Assembly: GCF_001509795.1 (NCBI RefSeq)
Contig: NZ_LLZN01000056.1
Coordinates: 124,001 to 188,000, forward strand
Source: Streptomyces sp. NRRL WC-3605
GTDB lineage: Bacteria; Actinomycetota; Actinomycetes; Streptomycetales; Streptomycetaceae
Direction of reading: 5' to 3'
Length of the DNA stretch: 64,000 nucleotides
In this document: piece after piece, positions 1 through 8,124 of the stretch
How positions within the stretch are numbered: the first letter of the stretch is position 1
Layout: each line of letters starts with the position of its first letter
Position numbers and translations under genes: made by a program
Notes under the pieces: generated by a model
The model's input: the letters and a program-made list of their open reading frames with translations, nothing else
Database searches by the model: none
Told to the model about the DNA's origin: nothing

Positions 1-97
1 GACAGCCCGGATCCCCCTTGAGTCGGGTCCGTGTCCACCTCGCGGCGTAGGCGGTCCGGGGCTCCGCGGATCTTCCCGGACGAGTCGGGCGGGTCTC

Positions 98-137
98 TTG
101 CGCGCGGGAAATCGCAATCCTACGGTGAAGCATAGGA
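98..137 (+). promoter_or_regulatory. Candidate hmgA promoter with overlapping inverted repeat
   Basis: TTGCGC (98-103) and TACGGT (121-126) are spaced 17 nt apart and fit a vegetative promoter for the gene starting at 160. The inverted repeat TCCTA-N10-TAGGA (118-137) overlaps the -10 box and the expected transcription start, where a repressor could bind. The GntR regulator just downstream is the obvious candidate partner, but that link is inference. The first 97 bases hold no gene I can support. Confidence 0.4.
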
Positions 138-159
138 ATCTGATCGCAAGGGAGCGAGC

Positions 160-1476
160 ATGAGCGGGGACGCACGGAAGACCGCCGAGGGCCTGTCCTA
201 TCTGTCCGGGTTCGGCAACGAGCACAGCTCGGAGGCGGTGCCGGGTGCCCTCCCCGAGGGCCGCAACTCCCCCCAGCGCGCCCCGCTGGGCCTGTACGCG
301 GAGCAGCTCAGCGGTTCGGCGTTCACCGAGCCGAGGGCGCACAACCGCCGCTCGTGGCTCTACCGCATCCGCCCCTCGGCCCAGCACCCGGCGTTCACCC
401 GCACCGGCAACGGCGCGCTCCGCACGGCCCCCTTCACCGAGACGGTGCCGGACCCGAACCGGCTGCGCTGGAACCCGCTGCCCGAGCCGGCCCCGGGCAC
501 CGACTTCCTGGCCGGACTGTGGACGCTCGGCGGCAACGGCGACGCCACCCAGCGCGCCGGGATGGCCGTGCACCTGTACCACGCCAGCGCCTCCATGGAG
601 CGGGTCTTCAGCGACGCCGACGGCGAGCTGCTGATCGTCCCGGAGCGCGGCGGGCTGCTGCTGCGCACCGAGTTCGGTCTCCTCCATGTGGAGCCGGGAC
701 ACATCGCGCTGATCCCCCGTGGGGTCCGCTTCCGTGTGGAGCTGCTGGACGACTCCGCCCGGGGTTATGTGTGCGAGAACTATGGCGCCCCGTTCCAGTT
801 GCCCGACCTGGGCCCGATCGGCGCCAACGGCCTCGCGAACGCCCGGGACTTCAAGGCACCGGTGGCCGCGTACGAGGACACCCAGGGCCCGGTGGAGGTG
901 GTGAACAAGTTCTGCGGGAACCTGTGGACCGCGACCTACGACCACTCCCCGCTCGACGTGGTCGCCTGGCACGGCAACCATGTGCCGTACGTCTACGATC
1001 TGCGCCGTTTCAATGTGATCGGCACCATCTCCTACGACCACCCCGACCCGTCGATCTTCACGGTGCTGACGTCCCCGTCGGACACCCCCGGCCTCGCGGG
1101 CGTCGACTTCGTGGTCTTCGCGCCGCGCTGGCTGGTCGGCGAGGACACCTTCCGGCCGCCGTACTTCCACCGGAACGTGATGAGCGAGTACATGGGCCTG
1201 GTCGAGGGCGCGTACGACGCTAAGGCGGAGGGCTTCGTGCCCGGCGGCGGTTCGCTGCACAACATGATGTCCGCGCACGGCCCGGACCGGGAGACGTTCG
1301 ACCGCGCGAGCGCCGCCGAGCTGAAGCCGCAGAAGATCGACGACGGTCTGGCGTTCATGTTCGAGACCCGCTGGCCGGTGACGCTCACCCCCCAGGCGGC
1401 GGGCGCCGAGCACCTGCAGCGGCGGTACGACGACGTCTGGGACGGCCTGGAGCGTCACTTCCGTCCGTTGCGCTGA
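160..1476 (+). CDS. hmgA: Homogentisate 1,2-dioxygenase
   Basis: This is a 438-residue cytosolic non-haem Fe(II) dioxygenase that opens the ring of homogentisate to maleylacetoacetate in tyrosine and phenylalanine breakdown. The length is normal for the family. The iron-ligand region [12 protein letters not shown] (about 335-346) supplies His337 and Glu343, and His367 in SLHNMM supplies the third ligand; this is the family's His/Glu/His set with the usual spacing. The N-terminal [13 protein letters not shown] is a family hallmark. The ATG at 160 is preceded by AGGGAGCGAGC, a good ribosome site. The GntR gene 27 nt downstream on the same strand is probably cotranscribed. Confidence 0.97.
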   Translation: MSGDARKTAEGLSYLSGFGNEHSSEAVPGALPEGRNSPQRAPLGLYAEQLSGSAFTEPRAHNRRSWLYRIRPSAQHPAFTRTGNGALRTAPFTETVPDPNRLRWNPLPEPAPGTDFLAGLWTLGGNGDATQRAGMAVHLYHASASMERVFSDADGELLIVPERGGLLLRTEFGLLHVEPGHIALIPRGVRFRVELLDDSARGYVCENYGAPFQLPDLGPIGANGLANARDFKAPVAAYEDTQGPVEVVNKFCGNLWTATYDHSPLDVVAWHGNHVPYVYDLRRFNVIGTISYDHPDPSIFTVLTSPSDTPGLAGVDFVVFAPRWLVGEDTFRPPYFHRNVMSEYMGLVEGAYDAKAEGFVPGGGSLHNMMSAHGPDRETFDRASAAELKPQKIDDGLAFMFETRWPVTLTPQAAGAEHLQRRYDDVWDGLERHFRPLR

Positions 1477-1503
1477 CCGATCCGCGGAAGGTACGGATAG
1501 CCC

Positions 1504-2253
1504 GTGACCCCCTTCGCCCCGGACTCCATCGTCCTGAACCGCAAACTGCCGCTCTGGTACCAGGTGTCGCAGTCGCTGCGCGCCTCCATACTGGGCCGCC
1601 GGCCGCAGGACCCGTTGCGCCTGCCCACCGAGGAGCAGCTCGCGGAGCACTACGGCGTGAGCGTGCTGACGATGCGCCAGGCCCTGAAGGAGCTGGAGGA
1701 CGAGGGGCTGATCACACGGCACCGGCGGCGCGGCACCTTCATCGAGCCGGACGCCCGCCGGGGCGCCCCCGTGCGGCTGCTCGGCTCGGTGGACGCGATC
1801 GTGGCCCAGCAGTCCGGCATGACGGCCGAACTGCTGGAACACGGCCCGGCCCCGGTACCCGCCGAGGTCGCCGAGCACTTCCCGGACCTCGACGAGGTGG
1901 CGGCGTACCACCGGCTGCGCAGCGACGGGACGACGGGCGAGCCGACCAACCACGCCCGCAACTACGTCCGTCCCGAACTGGCCGCGCGCATCGACCCGGA
2001 CGACCTGCTGCGCTGGCCGATGACCAAGGTGCTGCGGGACGTCGTCGGGGCGGACATCAGCCGGATCACGGACACCGTGGAGGCGCGGCTCGCCGACCCG
2101 GAGACGGCGAGGCTGCTCCAGGTCCCGCTGCTGAGCCCGATCCTGCACTACACCGGCCTGACCTACGACGCGGGCGGCCGGGTGCTGGACGCGGCGGTCA
2201 TCCACTACCGCGGCGACCGCTTCTCCTTCACGGTGACCCTGGAGGCCACCTGA
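1504..2253 (+). CDS. GntR family regulator, HutC/UTRA type
   Basis: This 249-residue regulator has an N-terminal winged helix (about 12-80; PTEEQLAEHYGVSVLTMRQAL is the recognition region, followed by the GLITRHRRRGTF wing) and a C-terminal UTRA ligand-binding domain (about 100-245) typical of the HutC subfamily. The start is GTG after GGAAGGTACGGATAGCCC. It lies 27 nt after hmgA on the same strand, so it may control tyrosine catabolism and itself. The ligand is not evident from sequence; homogentisate or a related aromatic acid would fit the context. Confidence 0.9.
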   Translation: MTPFAPDSIVLNRKLPLWYQVSQSLRASILGRRPQDPLRLPTEEQLAEHYGVSVLTMRQALKELEDEGLITRHRRRGTFIEPDARRGAPVRLLGSVDAIVAQQSGMTAELLEHGPAPVPAEVAEHFPDLDEVAAYHRLRSDGTTGEPTNHARNYVRPELAARIDPDDLLRWPMTKVLRDVVGADISRITDTVEARLADPETARLLQVPLLSPILHYTGLTYDAGGRVLDAAVIHYRGDRFSFTVTLEAT

Positions 2254-2275
2254 CCCCCGGGCGGCCCGCAGGCCG

Positions 2276-2281
2276 TACGAT
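2276..2281 (+). promoter_or_regulatory. -10 box of a probable leaderless gene
   Basis: TACGAT lies exactly 7 nt before the GTG at 2289, which would put the transcription start on or next to the start codon. There is no ribosome site before either possible start (2280 or 2289). Confidence 0.45.
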
Positions 2282-2288
2282 GCCGGGC

Positions 2289-3422
2289 GTGACGCACGAC
2301 GACGCTCCGCCGCTGGCGGACCTCATGCCGTGGTCCGTCGCACCGCCGCGGCTCGGCCGGGGCTGGCCGGCGGGCCCCGACGCGGCGTCCCTGAAGGCCC
2401 GTTGGGACGCGTTCGTGAAGGCCGAGGGCCCCGACCGGGAGGCCCTGCTGCAGCCGACCCGCGCACGCACCCTGCACTCGGCGGCCGCGCAGTTGCCCGG
2501 CCAGGCGACCGGCACCGGGAAACTGCTGCGGGCCTCCGGCCCCTGCCCGGAGCCGGTGCGCGTCCTGGCCGGCCCGTTCGACGAGCGCTGGCTGATCCCC
2601 GACCACCGGCTGATCGACGCCGCCCGGCCGGAGCTGTGGCGGGTGGCGGACGACCGCCAGGTCTTCGTCGTGGAGACACCGGAGTCCGGGCTGCTGGCGA
2701 CCTCGCTGCTCCCGCTGGTCCGGCCGGGCCGCGTCCGCCCGCTCTACCGGCGCCCACAGGGCACGGAGCCCAATCTGGCGCCGGGTCTGCTGCCGTACCT
2801 CGCCGGCCGCCTGGGCGTCCCGGTCGATCCGTTCGACGTGCTCGCCTGGACGTTCGCGGCGGTCCGCCCGGATCTGCGGGTGCCGCTCACCGACGACCCC
2901 GCGCTCTGGGCGCGCGGCGTGCGGGCGGGCGGGCGGCTCCTGTGGCTGATGCGCCGCGACGGCGACCGGCCCAAGCTGCCCGGCGGGCGCCGCCCCTACG
3001 TCCGCGCTCCCCTGCCGCCTCGGCCGCCGGCCCTGGAGTACGACCGCGACGAGGAGGTCCTCTCACTCGGCGAGGGCCGCGTCTCGCCGGTGCCGGCGGC
3101 GGCCTGGGACTTCACGGTGGGCGGGGAGCGGGTGCTGGAGCAGTGGTTCGCGGCGCGCACGGACGTCCCGGAACCGGGCACCCTGGCCGCGATCCGCCCG
3201 GCGGCCTGGCCGCGGGAGTGGACCTCGGAACTGCTGGAGCTCGTCACGGTCCTGGCCCTGCTGGCGGAGTCCGAGCCGCTGGGCGACGACGTGGAGTCCA
3301 CGGTCACGGCGGCGGATCTGCGGGCGGCGGGCGTGCTGCCGGTCCCGCACGCGGCCCGCCGGCCGGCGTCGGTGCTGGAGGGGCAGGAGGAGGGCCCGGA
3401 GGGTCAGCTCGCGCTGATCTGA
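2289..3422 (+). CDS. Orphan type ISP restriction/modification specificity-like protein
   Basis: This 377-residue soluble protein belongs to a family that I recall being annotated in Streptomyces as type ISP restriction/modification enzyme, meaning it resembles only the C-terminal target-recognition part of those long single-chain enzymes. The segment AWDFTVGGERVLEQWFAAR (about 273-291) and the conserved PNLAPGLLPYLAGR region support this. No methyltransferase motif (NPPY), helicase motif or nuclease motif is present, and none is encoded next door, so a restriction role is doubtful. I chose GTG 2289 because a TACGAT box lies 7 nt upstream; ATG 2280 is the alternative. Confidence 0.7.
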   Translation: MTHDDAPPLADLMPWSVAPPRLGRGWPAGPDAASLKARWDAFVKAEGPDREALLQPTRARTLHSAAAQLPGQATGTGKLLRASGPCPEPVRVLAGPFDERWLIPDHRLIDAARPELWRVADDRQVFVVETPESGLLATSLLPLVRPGRVRPLYRRPQGTEPNLAPGLLPYLAGRLGVPVDPFDVLAWTFAAVRPDLRVPLTDDPALWARGVRAGGRLLWLMRRDGDRPKLPGGRRPYVRAPLPPRPPALEYDRDEEVLSLGEGRVSPVPAAAWDFTVGGERVLEQWFAARTDVPEPGTLAAIRPAAWPREWTSELLELVTVLALLAESEPLGDDVESTVTAADLRAAGVLPVPHAARRPASVLEGQEEGPEGQLALI

Positions 3423-3426
3423 GGCG

Positions 3427-4140
3427 TCAGCACGCGGGGTCGAAGGCGTCCAGCACCCGTTCGAGGGCCCGCCGGAACACGCCCTCCAGGTCGATCGGGC
3501 CACTGCTCTCCATGAAGGCGGCGGCCAGGCGCGGATAGGCGCCGGTGGCGACCTGACCGCCCAGGTAGGCGATGCGGACCGCGTTCTCCTCCTCCTCGGA
3601 CCACGGCATGGAGCGGGTGCGTTCGGACGTGGCGATCTCGTTCGCCGTGTAGGTCGTCACCACGCCGTTGAGGAGCGCGACCAGCTCCATCTTCTCGCTG
3701 TACGGGGCGTCCAGCGGCGCCAGGCAGTCCAGGCAGTGCTCCAGGTAGCGCAGGCTGTTGGGGCTGAAGCCGTAGACCCCGGACATCAGCCGGGGGGCCC
3801 AGGTGTGCCGGTGCATGATCGCGCGGGTCTCCAGCGCGTTGCGGATCATGTCGGCCCGCCAGTCGCCCGAGGGCGCGCGGATCTCGTGCTCGGCGCCGAT
3901 GGCGTCGATCATCAGCTCGTACAGGTCCTCCTTGCGGGGGACGTAGTTGTAGAGCGACATCGTGCCGCAGCCGAGTTCCGCGGCCACATGGCGCATGGAG
4001 ACGGCGTCCAGTCCGCCGTCGTCGGCGATGCGCACCGCCGCCGCCGCGATGTCCGCGCGGGTGAACGCGGGCCTGGGGCCGCGTCCCGTCCGCTCGGGTC
4101 GCGCCCAGATCACGCTCGGTACGGACGCCTTGCCGGCCAT
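3427..4140 (-). CDS. TetR family repressor of the adjacent ABC exporter
   Basis: This is a 237-residue TetR/AcrR regulator. The helix-turn-helix lies at about 30-75 (AAAAVRIADDGGLDAVSMRH, then CGTMSLYNYVPRKEDLYELM), followed by a TetR_C_1-type ligand domain. It diverges from an ATPase/permease pair, and two matching palindromes lie at the shared promoter (4169-4185 and 4212-4228). It is therefore very likely an autoregulated repressor of the exporter, released by the exported drug or metabolite. The ATG at 4140 follows GAGGCCGAGGTGATGATCC. It ends 4 bp from the end of the convergent type-ISP-like gene. Confidence 0.93.
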   Translation of the reverse strand: MAGKASVPSVIWARPERTGRGPRPAFTRADIAAAAVRIADDGGLDAVSMRHVAAELGCGTMSLYNYVPRKEDLYELMIDAIGAEHEIRAPSGDWRADMIRNALETRAIMHRHTWAPRLMSGVYGFSPNSLRYLEHCLDCLAPLDAPYSEKMELVALLNGVVTTYTANEIATSERTRSMPWSEEEENAVRIAYLGGQVATGAYPRLAAAFMESSGPIDLEGVFRRALERVLDAFDPAC

Positions 4141-4160
4141 GGATCATCACCTCGGCCTCC

Positions 4161-4166
4161 ATCCTA
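4161..4166 (-). promoter_or_regulatory. -10 box for the TetR gene
   Basis: On the minus strand this reads TAGGAT, a standard Streptomyces -10 hexamer, 20 nt before the TetR start codon. Its -35 region lies inside the palindrome at 4169-4185, so the repressor would block its own promoter. Confidence 0.5.
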
Positions 4167-4168
4167 GT

Positions 4169-4185
4169 TACGTACACCGTACGTA
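4169..4185. promoter_or_regulatory. TetR operator 1
   Basis: TACGTAC-ACC-GTACGTA is a perfect inverted repeat with 7-bp arms. It sits between the two divergent start codons, covering the -35 region of the ABC genes and lying next to the TetR gene -10 box. Confidence 0.7.
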
Positions 4186-4191
4186 GTGCGC

Positions 4192-4197
4192 TATGGT
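4192..4197 (+). promoter_or_regulatory. -10 box of the ABC exporter operon, probably leaderless
   Basis: TATGGT lies 6 nt before ATG 4204 and there is no ribosome site, so the transcript probably begins at or within a base or two of the start codon. Confidence 0.45.
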
Positions 4198-4203
4198 CGG
4201 GCC

Positions 4204-5142
4204 ATGACTTCTACGTACGCTGTACTTAGTGAAGGCCTGCGCAAGCGGTTCGGAGAGGTCGAGGCCCTGCGCGGGCTGGACCTCGCCGTCGCCCGGGGCA
4301 CGGTCTGTGGCCTCCTCGGCCCGAACGGCGCCGGCAAGACGACCGCCGTACGCCTGCTCGCGACGCTGCTGCGGCCGGACGCCGGTTCCGCCCGGGTCGC
4401 CGGGCACGACCTGCTCCGCGCGCCGGCGGCCGTGCGCCGCCACATCGGGGTCACCGGCCAGTACGCCAGCGTCGACGGCGATCTGACCGGCCGCCAGAAC
4501 CTCCGGCTGTTCGCCCGGCTGCACCGGGTGCGCGGTCCGGCGGAGCGGGCCGGCGAGCTGCTGGACCGCTTCGGGCTGACCGAGGCCGCCGACCGGCCCG
4601 CGTCCACCTACTCCGGCGGGATGCGCCGCCGCCTCGACCTCGCGGCGAGCCTCGTCCGCCGTCCCGACGTCCTCTTCCTGGACGAGCCCACGACCGGGCT
4701 CGATCCGGCGAGCCGGGGCCGGATCCGGGAGGCGGTGCGCGAGCTGGCCGCGGACGGCACGGCCGTGCTGCTGACCACGCAGTATCTGGAGGAGGCCGAT
4801 CAACTGGCCGACGACATCGCACTGATGGACCGGGGGCGGATCGCGCACACGGGATCGCCTGCGCAGTTCAAGTCGGTCCTGGGCACGCATGTCGAGGTGG
4901 TGGTCGGCGACGTGGACACGATGGTGGACGCGGCGGCCGTGCTGGACCGGCTGACCGGCGCCGAACCCTCGCTCGACCGCGAGCGGCGGGCCGTGGGCGC
5001 GCTGACCCGGGACGCCACGCTCACCCTCCCCCGCCTCGTCCGGGAGCTCGACGCGGCGGGCGTGGCCCTGGTGGACGCGAGCCTGCGGCCGCCGACCCTG
5101 GACGACGTCTTCCTTCGCCTGACCGAGGAGCGTGCGGCATGA
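4204..5142 (+). CDS. DrrA-type ABC transporter ATP-binding subunit
   Basis: This is a 312-residue cytosolic ATPase of a drug-export ABC transporter. It shows Walker A GPNGAGKTT, the signature YSGGMRRRLDLAASL, Walker B VLFLDEPTTGLD and the switch region TTQYLEEADQLAD. The C-terminal extension ending in PPTLDDVFLRLTEE is typical of daunorubicin-resistance DrrA proteins. ATG 4204 is preferred over GTG 4186 because it has a -10 box at the right distance and the next residues fit the family. A second operator lies inside codons 3-9. The stop overlaps the permease start (ATGA). Confidence 0.95.
   Translation: MTSTYAVLSEGLRKRFGEVEALRGLDLAVARGTVCGLLGPNGAGKTTAVRLLATLLRPDAGSARVAGHDLLRAPAAVRRHIGVTGQYASVDGDLTGRQNLRLFARLHRVRGPAERAGELLDRFGLTEAADRPASTYSGGMRRRLDLAASLVRRPDVLFLDEPTTGLDPASRGRIREAVRELAADGTAVLLTTQYLEEADQLADDIALMDRGRIAHTGSPAQFKSVLGTHVEVVVGDVDTMVDAAAVLDRLTGAEPSLDRERRAVGALTRDATLTLPRLVRELDAAGVALVDASLRPPTLDDVFLRLTEERAA
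4212..4228. promoter_or_regulatory. TetR operator 2, inside the coding region
   Basis: TACGTAC-GCT-GTACTTA repeats operator 1 with one arm mismatch, 43 bp centre to centre from it. It lies just downstream of the predicted transcription start, within the first codons of the ATPase gene. Confidence 0.6.
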
Positions 5143-5921
5143 GCGCACTGGTGTACGACGGCGGCGCGATGCTGGGCCGTCAGCTGCGGCGGGTGCGCAA
5201 CAACCCGGGGCTGCTGATCCTCACCCAGACGATGCCGATCAGCATGCTGCTGTTCTTCGGCTACGTCTTCGGCAGCGCCCTCGCGATGCCTGGCGAGCGG
5301 TACCGGTCGTTCCTGCTGCCCGGTCTGCTGGTGGCGACGGCCGCGAACGGGATCATGACCGGCATGTTCCAGGCCGCGCAGGACGCGCACCGCGGCGTGA
5401 CGGACCGGTTCCGGACGCTGCCGATGAGCCGGGCGGCGGCCCCGCTCGGGCAGGCGGTCGCGGATCTCGTGGTGACGGTGCTGGGGACGGTGCCGCTGCT
5501 GCTGACGGGGCTGGCGGTGGGCTGGCGGATCGAGGGGTCAGCGCTCGAAGCGGCGGGCGCCCTGGGGCTGTTGCTGCTGTTCCGGTTCGCGATGACGTGG
5601 ATCGGGGTGTTCCTGGGGCTGCTCACGCGGAGCGAGGAGGCGGCGGGCCAGCTGGGCGGGGCGACGTTCCTGCTGCCGTTGCTGTCCAACGCCTACATCC
5701 CGGCCGACGGGCTGCCGGGGTGGCTGCGCACGGTCGCCGAGTGGAATCCGATCAGCGCGGTCACGACGGCGCTGCGGGACCTGTTCGGGAACGCGCCGGT
5801 GCCGGACGGGGCGGCCTGGCCGGTCGCGCACCCGGTCGCCGGTTCACTGGCCTGGTGCGCGGTGCTGCTCGCGGTGTTCGTACCGCTCGCGGTGCGCCGG
5901 TACGCGCGCGGCGAGGGCTGA
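5139..5921 (+). CDS. DrrB-type ABC-2 transporter permease
   Basis: This 260-residue membrane protein of the ABC-2 family has about six transmembrane segments (for example at about 25-45, 60-80, 110-130, 140-160, 170-190 and 230-250). It carries the family's extracellular PLLSNAYIPADGLPGWLRTVAEWNPIS signature, split here between about 183 and 210. It forms the exporter with the preceding ATPase, with which it shares an ATGA overlap and surely one transcript. The substrate is unknown; TetR control suggests an antibiotic or toxic metabolite. Confidence 0.94.
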   Translation: MSALVYDGGAMLGRQLRRVRNNPGLLILTQTMPISMLLFFGYVFGSALAMPGERYRSFLLPGLLVATAANGIMTGMFQAAQDAHRGVTDRFRTLPMSRAAAPLGQAVADLVVTVLGTVPLLLTGLAVGWRIEGSALEAAGALGLLLLFRFAMTWIGVFLGLLTRSEEAAGQLGGATFLLPLLSNAYIPADGLPGWLRTVAEWNPISAVTTALRDLFGNAPVPDGAAWPVAHPVAGSLAWCAVLLAVFVPLAVRRYARGEG

Positions 5922-6167
5922 GCGGCCCCTCGGAGAGCACGGCGACGGCCCCGTCCACATCCGTGGCGGGCCGGGCCGTGGCACGGGGAGGAACGGGGCC
6001 GGGGAGCGCGGGGTGGATTCCGGGAGAACTGCCCGCACCCGGGTGGCACTCCGGGACGCCACCGCGGTGCCGTGGGGATGACGGCGGCGACAGCGCGGCG
6101 GCACCGGGACGGAAGGGCCGGCCGGGTACGGGCCTGGAGACGTCGCTCGGCGGGTGACCCGTGCGGG

Positions 6168-6437
6168 TCAGTGTCCGCCGAACAGCGAGCGACGGAGCCT
6201 GCGCAGCGGGGCGAAGAGCGAGACGCGGCGTACGCGCGCGGTCCGGTCGCTGCGCTCGCGCACGGTGTCCCGCGTGGTCAGCTCACGCATCAGTGACGTC
6301 GCCTCGGCCGCCTCCCGCTGGGGCACGGCGGGACCCGCCAGCACCGAGAGATGGCGGTCGAGGCGCGAACTGGTCGCGCTGCTCCCGCAGGTGATCGCAG
6401 GGACCCTGGCCCTGCTGCGCACTGTTATCTGATCCAT
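6168..6437 (-). CDS. Small conserved hypothetical protein
   Basis: This is an 89-residue basic protein with no signal or membrane segment. ATG 6437 is preceded by GGGGAGTGAC, a convincing ribosome site, and third codon positions are GC-rich in this frame. The C-terminus is strikingly basic (RRVSLFAPLRRLRRSLFGGH), with a hydrophobic face that could bind membrane or nucleic acid. I recall similar short proteins in other streptomycetes but no function. It stands alone between the ABC permease and the anti-sigma gene. Confidence 0.6.
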   Translation of the reverse strand: MDQITVRSRARVPAITCGSSATSSRLDRHLSVLAGPAVPQREAAEATSLMRELTTRDTVRERSDRTARVRRVSLFAPLRRLRRSLFGGH

Positions 6438-6563
6438 GTCACTCCCCACCCGTACGAGTCCACCCGGCCCGGGCAGGTTAACCCTATCGTCCCGGTGGAG
6501 CACGCGTGTATCGCGGTCACAGGATTCACCTTCCCCGTAAGGGTGTTGACGACCCGTAGGCGA

Positions 6564-7376
6564 TTACTCTCCGAATCCGACCGATTTCAGGGCGAGTTGG
6601 ACAATGGGCTGGCTGGTCGGTTGCGGAGACCCGCCGCCGGGCTCGACGGTCACGGCGAGTGACGTCGACGAGGTGTCCAGACCGGACGCGATCAGGGGCG
6701 TGTCGCCGTCGAAGAGCCCGAGGGAGCGCGGTTGCGCGCCGGGGCGCATGAGCCAGAGCTGACGCACGCGGCCACCGGGAGGTTCTCCGTATCCGCTCAG
6801 AGTGACGACCGCGCGCCCCTCCGATGCGGAGGCCACGACTCCGATCCGTCGGCCCTTCGCGTCCTCTCCCGTGCTCGCGCGGGCGTCGGGCGCGCCCAGA
6901 ACGTTAGCGATCTCACTCGCCCGCGCCCGCTGCGCGGCCAGATCGTCCCGCGCCTCGTTCGCCTGGACGGCGAACAGTGAGGCGACGACGAGTGCCGCGG
7001 CGGCGGTGGCGGTGGCGAACGGCACGAACAGCGGACGCCGGACCGAACGGCCGCGCGGCGGCGCCTGGTTGCCCCACACGTGCGGCGGCAGCTGGGGGGC
7101 CCGCGCGCGGGCCGGCACCCCGGCGCTCTCCTGCGGCGTCGTCCGTACGGCGGACAGCACCCGCTCGCGCAGGGCGGCCGGCGGGGGCGCGGCCGTCGAC
7201 CACGCGAGCCGGACGGCGTCCTCGGTCAGCGCGCGCACCTCGGCGGCGCAGACCTCACACGTGCTCAGATGCGTCTCGAAACGCCGCCGTTCGGCCCGTT
7301 CCAGGGCGTCCAGGGCGTAGGGGGCGGCGAGGGAGTGCAGGTCCTCGCGCCTCAGCAGGCGGGCGACGAAGCTCAC
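6564..7376 (-). CDS. RskA-like anti-sigma factor
   Basis: This 270-residue single-pass membrane protein sequesters the ECF sigma factor encoded just upstream. The cytoplasmic part (about 1-80) contains HLSTCEVC, the HxxxCxxC zinc anti-sigma motif. A transmembrane helix lies at about 115-140. An extracytoplasmic RskA-type domain follows, with YGEPPGGRVRQLWLMRPG and SLGLFDGD. The GTG at 7376 overlaps the sigma stop (GTGA) and follows GGGAGG, showing translational coupling. Family knowledge predicts release of sigma by regulated proteolysis or, in SigK systems, by redox change in the sigma factor. Confidence 0.93.
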   Translation of the reverse strand: MSFVARLLRREDLHSLAAPYALDALERAERRRFETHLSTCEVCAAEVRALTEDAVRLAWSTAAPPPAALRERVLSAVRTTPQESAGVPARARAPQLPPHVWGNQAPPRGRSVRRPLFVPFATATAAAALVVASLFAVQANEARDDLAAQRARASEIANVLGAPDARASTGEDAKGRRIGVVASASEGRAVVTLSGYGEPPGGRVRQLWLMRPGAQPRSLGLFDGDTPLIASGLDTSSTSLAVTVEPGGGSPQPTSQPIVQLALKSVGFGE

Positions 7377-7984
7377 GCGACTCCTCCCAGGCACTTGCGC
7401 AGCTGGGTGAGTCCGTCGCGCATCCGGGTCTTGACCGTGCCCAGCGGCAGGGACAGCCGCTCGGCGACCTCACGGTAGGTGTAGCCGTCGTAGTAGGCCA
7501 GGGTGACGGACTGACGCTGGAGGGCGGTGAGGCGTTCGAGGCAGCGGCGCACCCACTCGCGCTCCAGCCCGGCCTCGACCTCCTCGGCGACGTGGTCGAA
7601 GGCGGGCTGCCCGGAACGCAGGGCCTCGCGCTGCTCGCGTTCGCCGGCGGCGCGGGCGCTGCGCACCCGGTCGACCGCGCGGCGGTGGGCGAGGGTGAGG
7701 ACCCAGGACAGGGCGCTGCCCCGCCGCGGGTCGAACCGCGCGGCCGACCGCCACAGTTCGAGCAGCACCTCCTGCGCCACCTCCTCCGACTGGGCGGGAT
7801 CGCGCACGACCCGCCGTACGAGTCCGTAGACCGGTCCGGAGACGAGCCCGTACAGGTCTTCGAACGCCTTCTGGTCACCGCCCGCCACGAGCACCAGCAG
7901 CTCGTCCGCGTCCAACTCGTCTCCCCCTCCAGCCAGACCGCATCCCGGCCGTCCCGTCCTACGAGGTCTTCGCAACAGACACAC
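7373..7984 (-). CDS. ECF sigma factor, SigK type
   Basis: This sigma-70 family ECF factor has region 2 at about 40-105 (QEVLLELWRSAARFDPRRGS) and region 4 at about 145-197 (YYDGYTYREVAERLSLPLGTVKTRMRDGL). The GTG at 7984 abuts GGAGG too closely. TTG 7915, preceded by GGAGGGGGAGACGAG, gives a more typical 180-residue protein and is the likelier start. Cys148 and Cys198 (Cys125 and Cys175 from the TTG) are 50 residues apart, the spacing of the redox-active pair reported in mycobacterial SigK. It is translationally coupled to its RskA-like partner and diverges from the DUF4331 operon, its probable target. Confidence 0.92.
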   Translation of the reverse strand: MCLLRRPRRTGRPGCGLAGGGDELDADELLVLVAGGDQKAFEDLYGLVSGPVYGLVRRVVRDPAQSEEVAQEVLLELWRSAARFDPRRGSALSWVLTLAHRRAVDRVRSARAAGEREQREALRSGQPAFDHVAEEVEAGLEREWVRRCLERLTALQRQSVTLAYYDGYTYREVAERLSLPLGTVKTRMRDGLTQLRKCLGGVA

Positions 7985-8057
7985 CTCCGGATGGGGTTAC
8001 GGATCGAGAAGCCGAAAAAGCGGGTCCGGCGGGCACGGAAATTCTTTTCGGGTTCGA

Positions 8058-8085
8058 CCAATCCGGCCCCGCCCCCACTCCGAAT
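8058..8085 (+). promoter_or_regulatory. Candidate SigK-type ECF promoter for the DUF4331 operon
   Basis: CCAATC (8058-8063), a 16-nt spacer and CCGAAT (8080-8085) closely match the mycobacterial SigK promoter pattern (CCATCC, about 16-17 nt, CCGAAT). The start codon at 8125 is 39 nt downstream, a sensible leader. The sigma gene faces away on the other side of this region. Confidence 0.6.
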
Positions 8086-8124
8086 CCCGTTGCGTCAGGC
8101 AAGTTGGCACTGAGGACGGACGGC

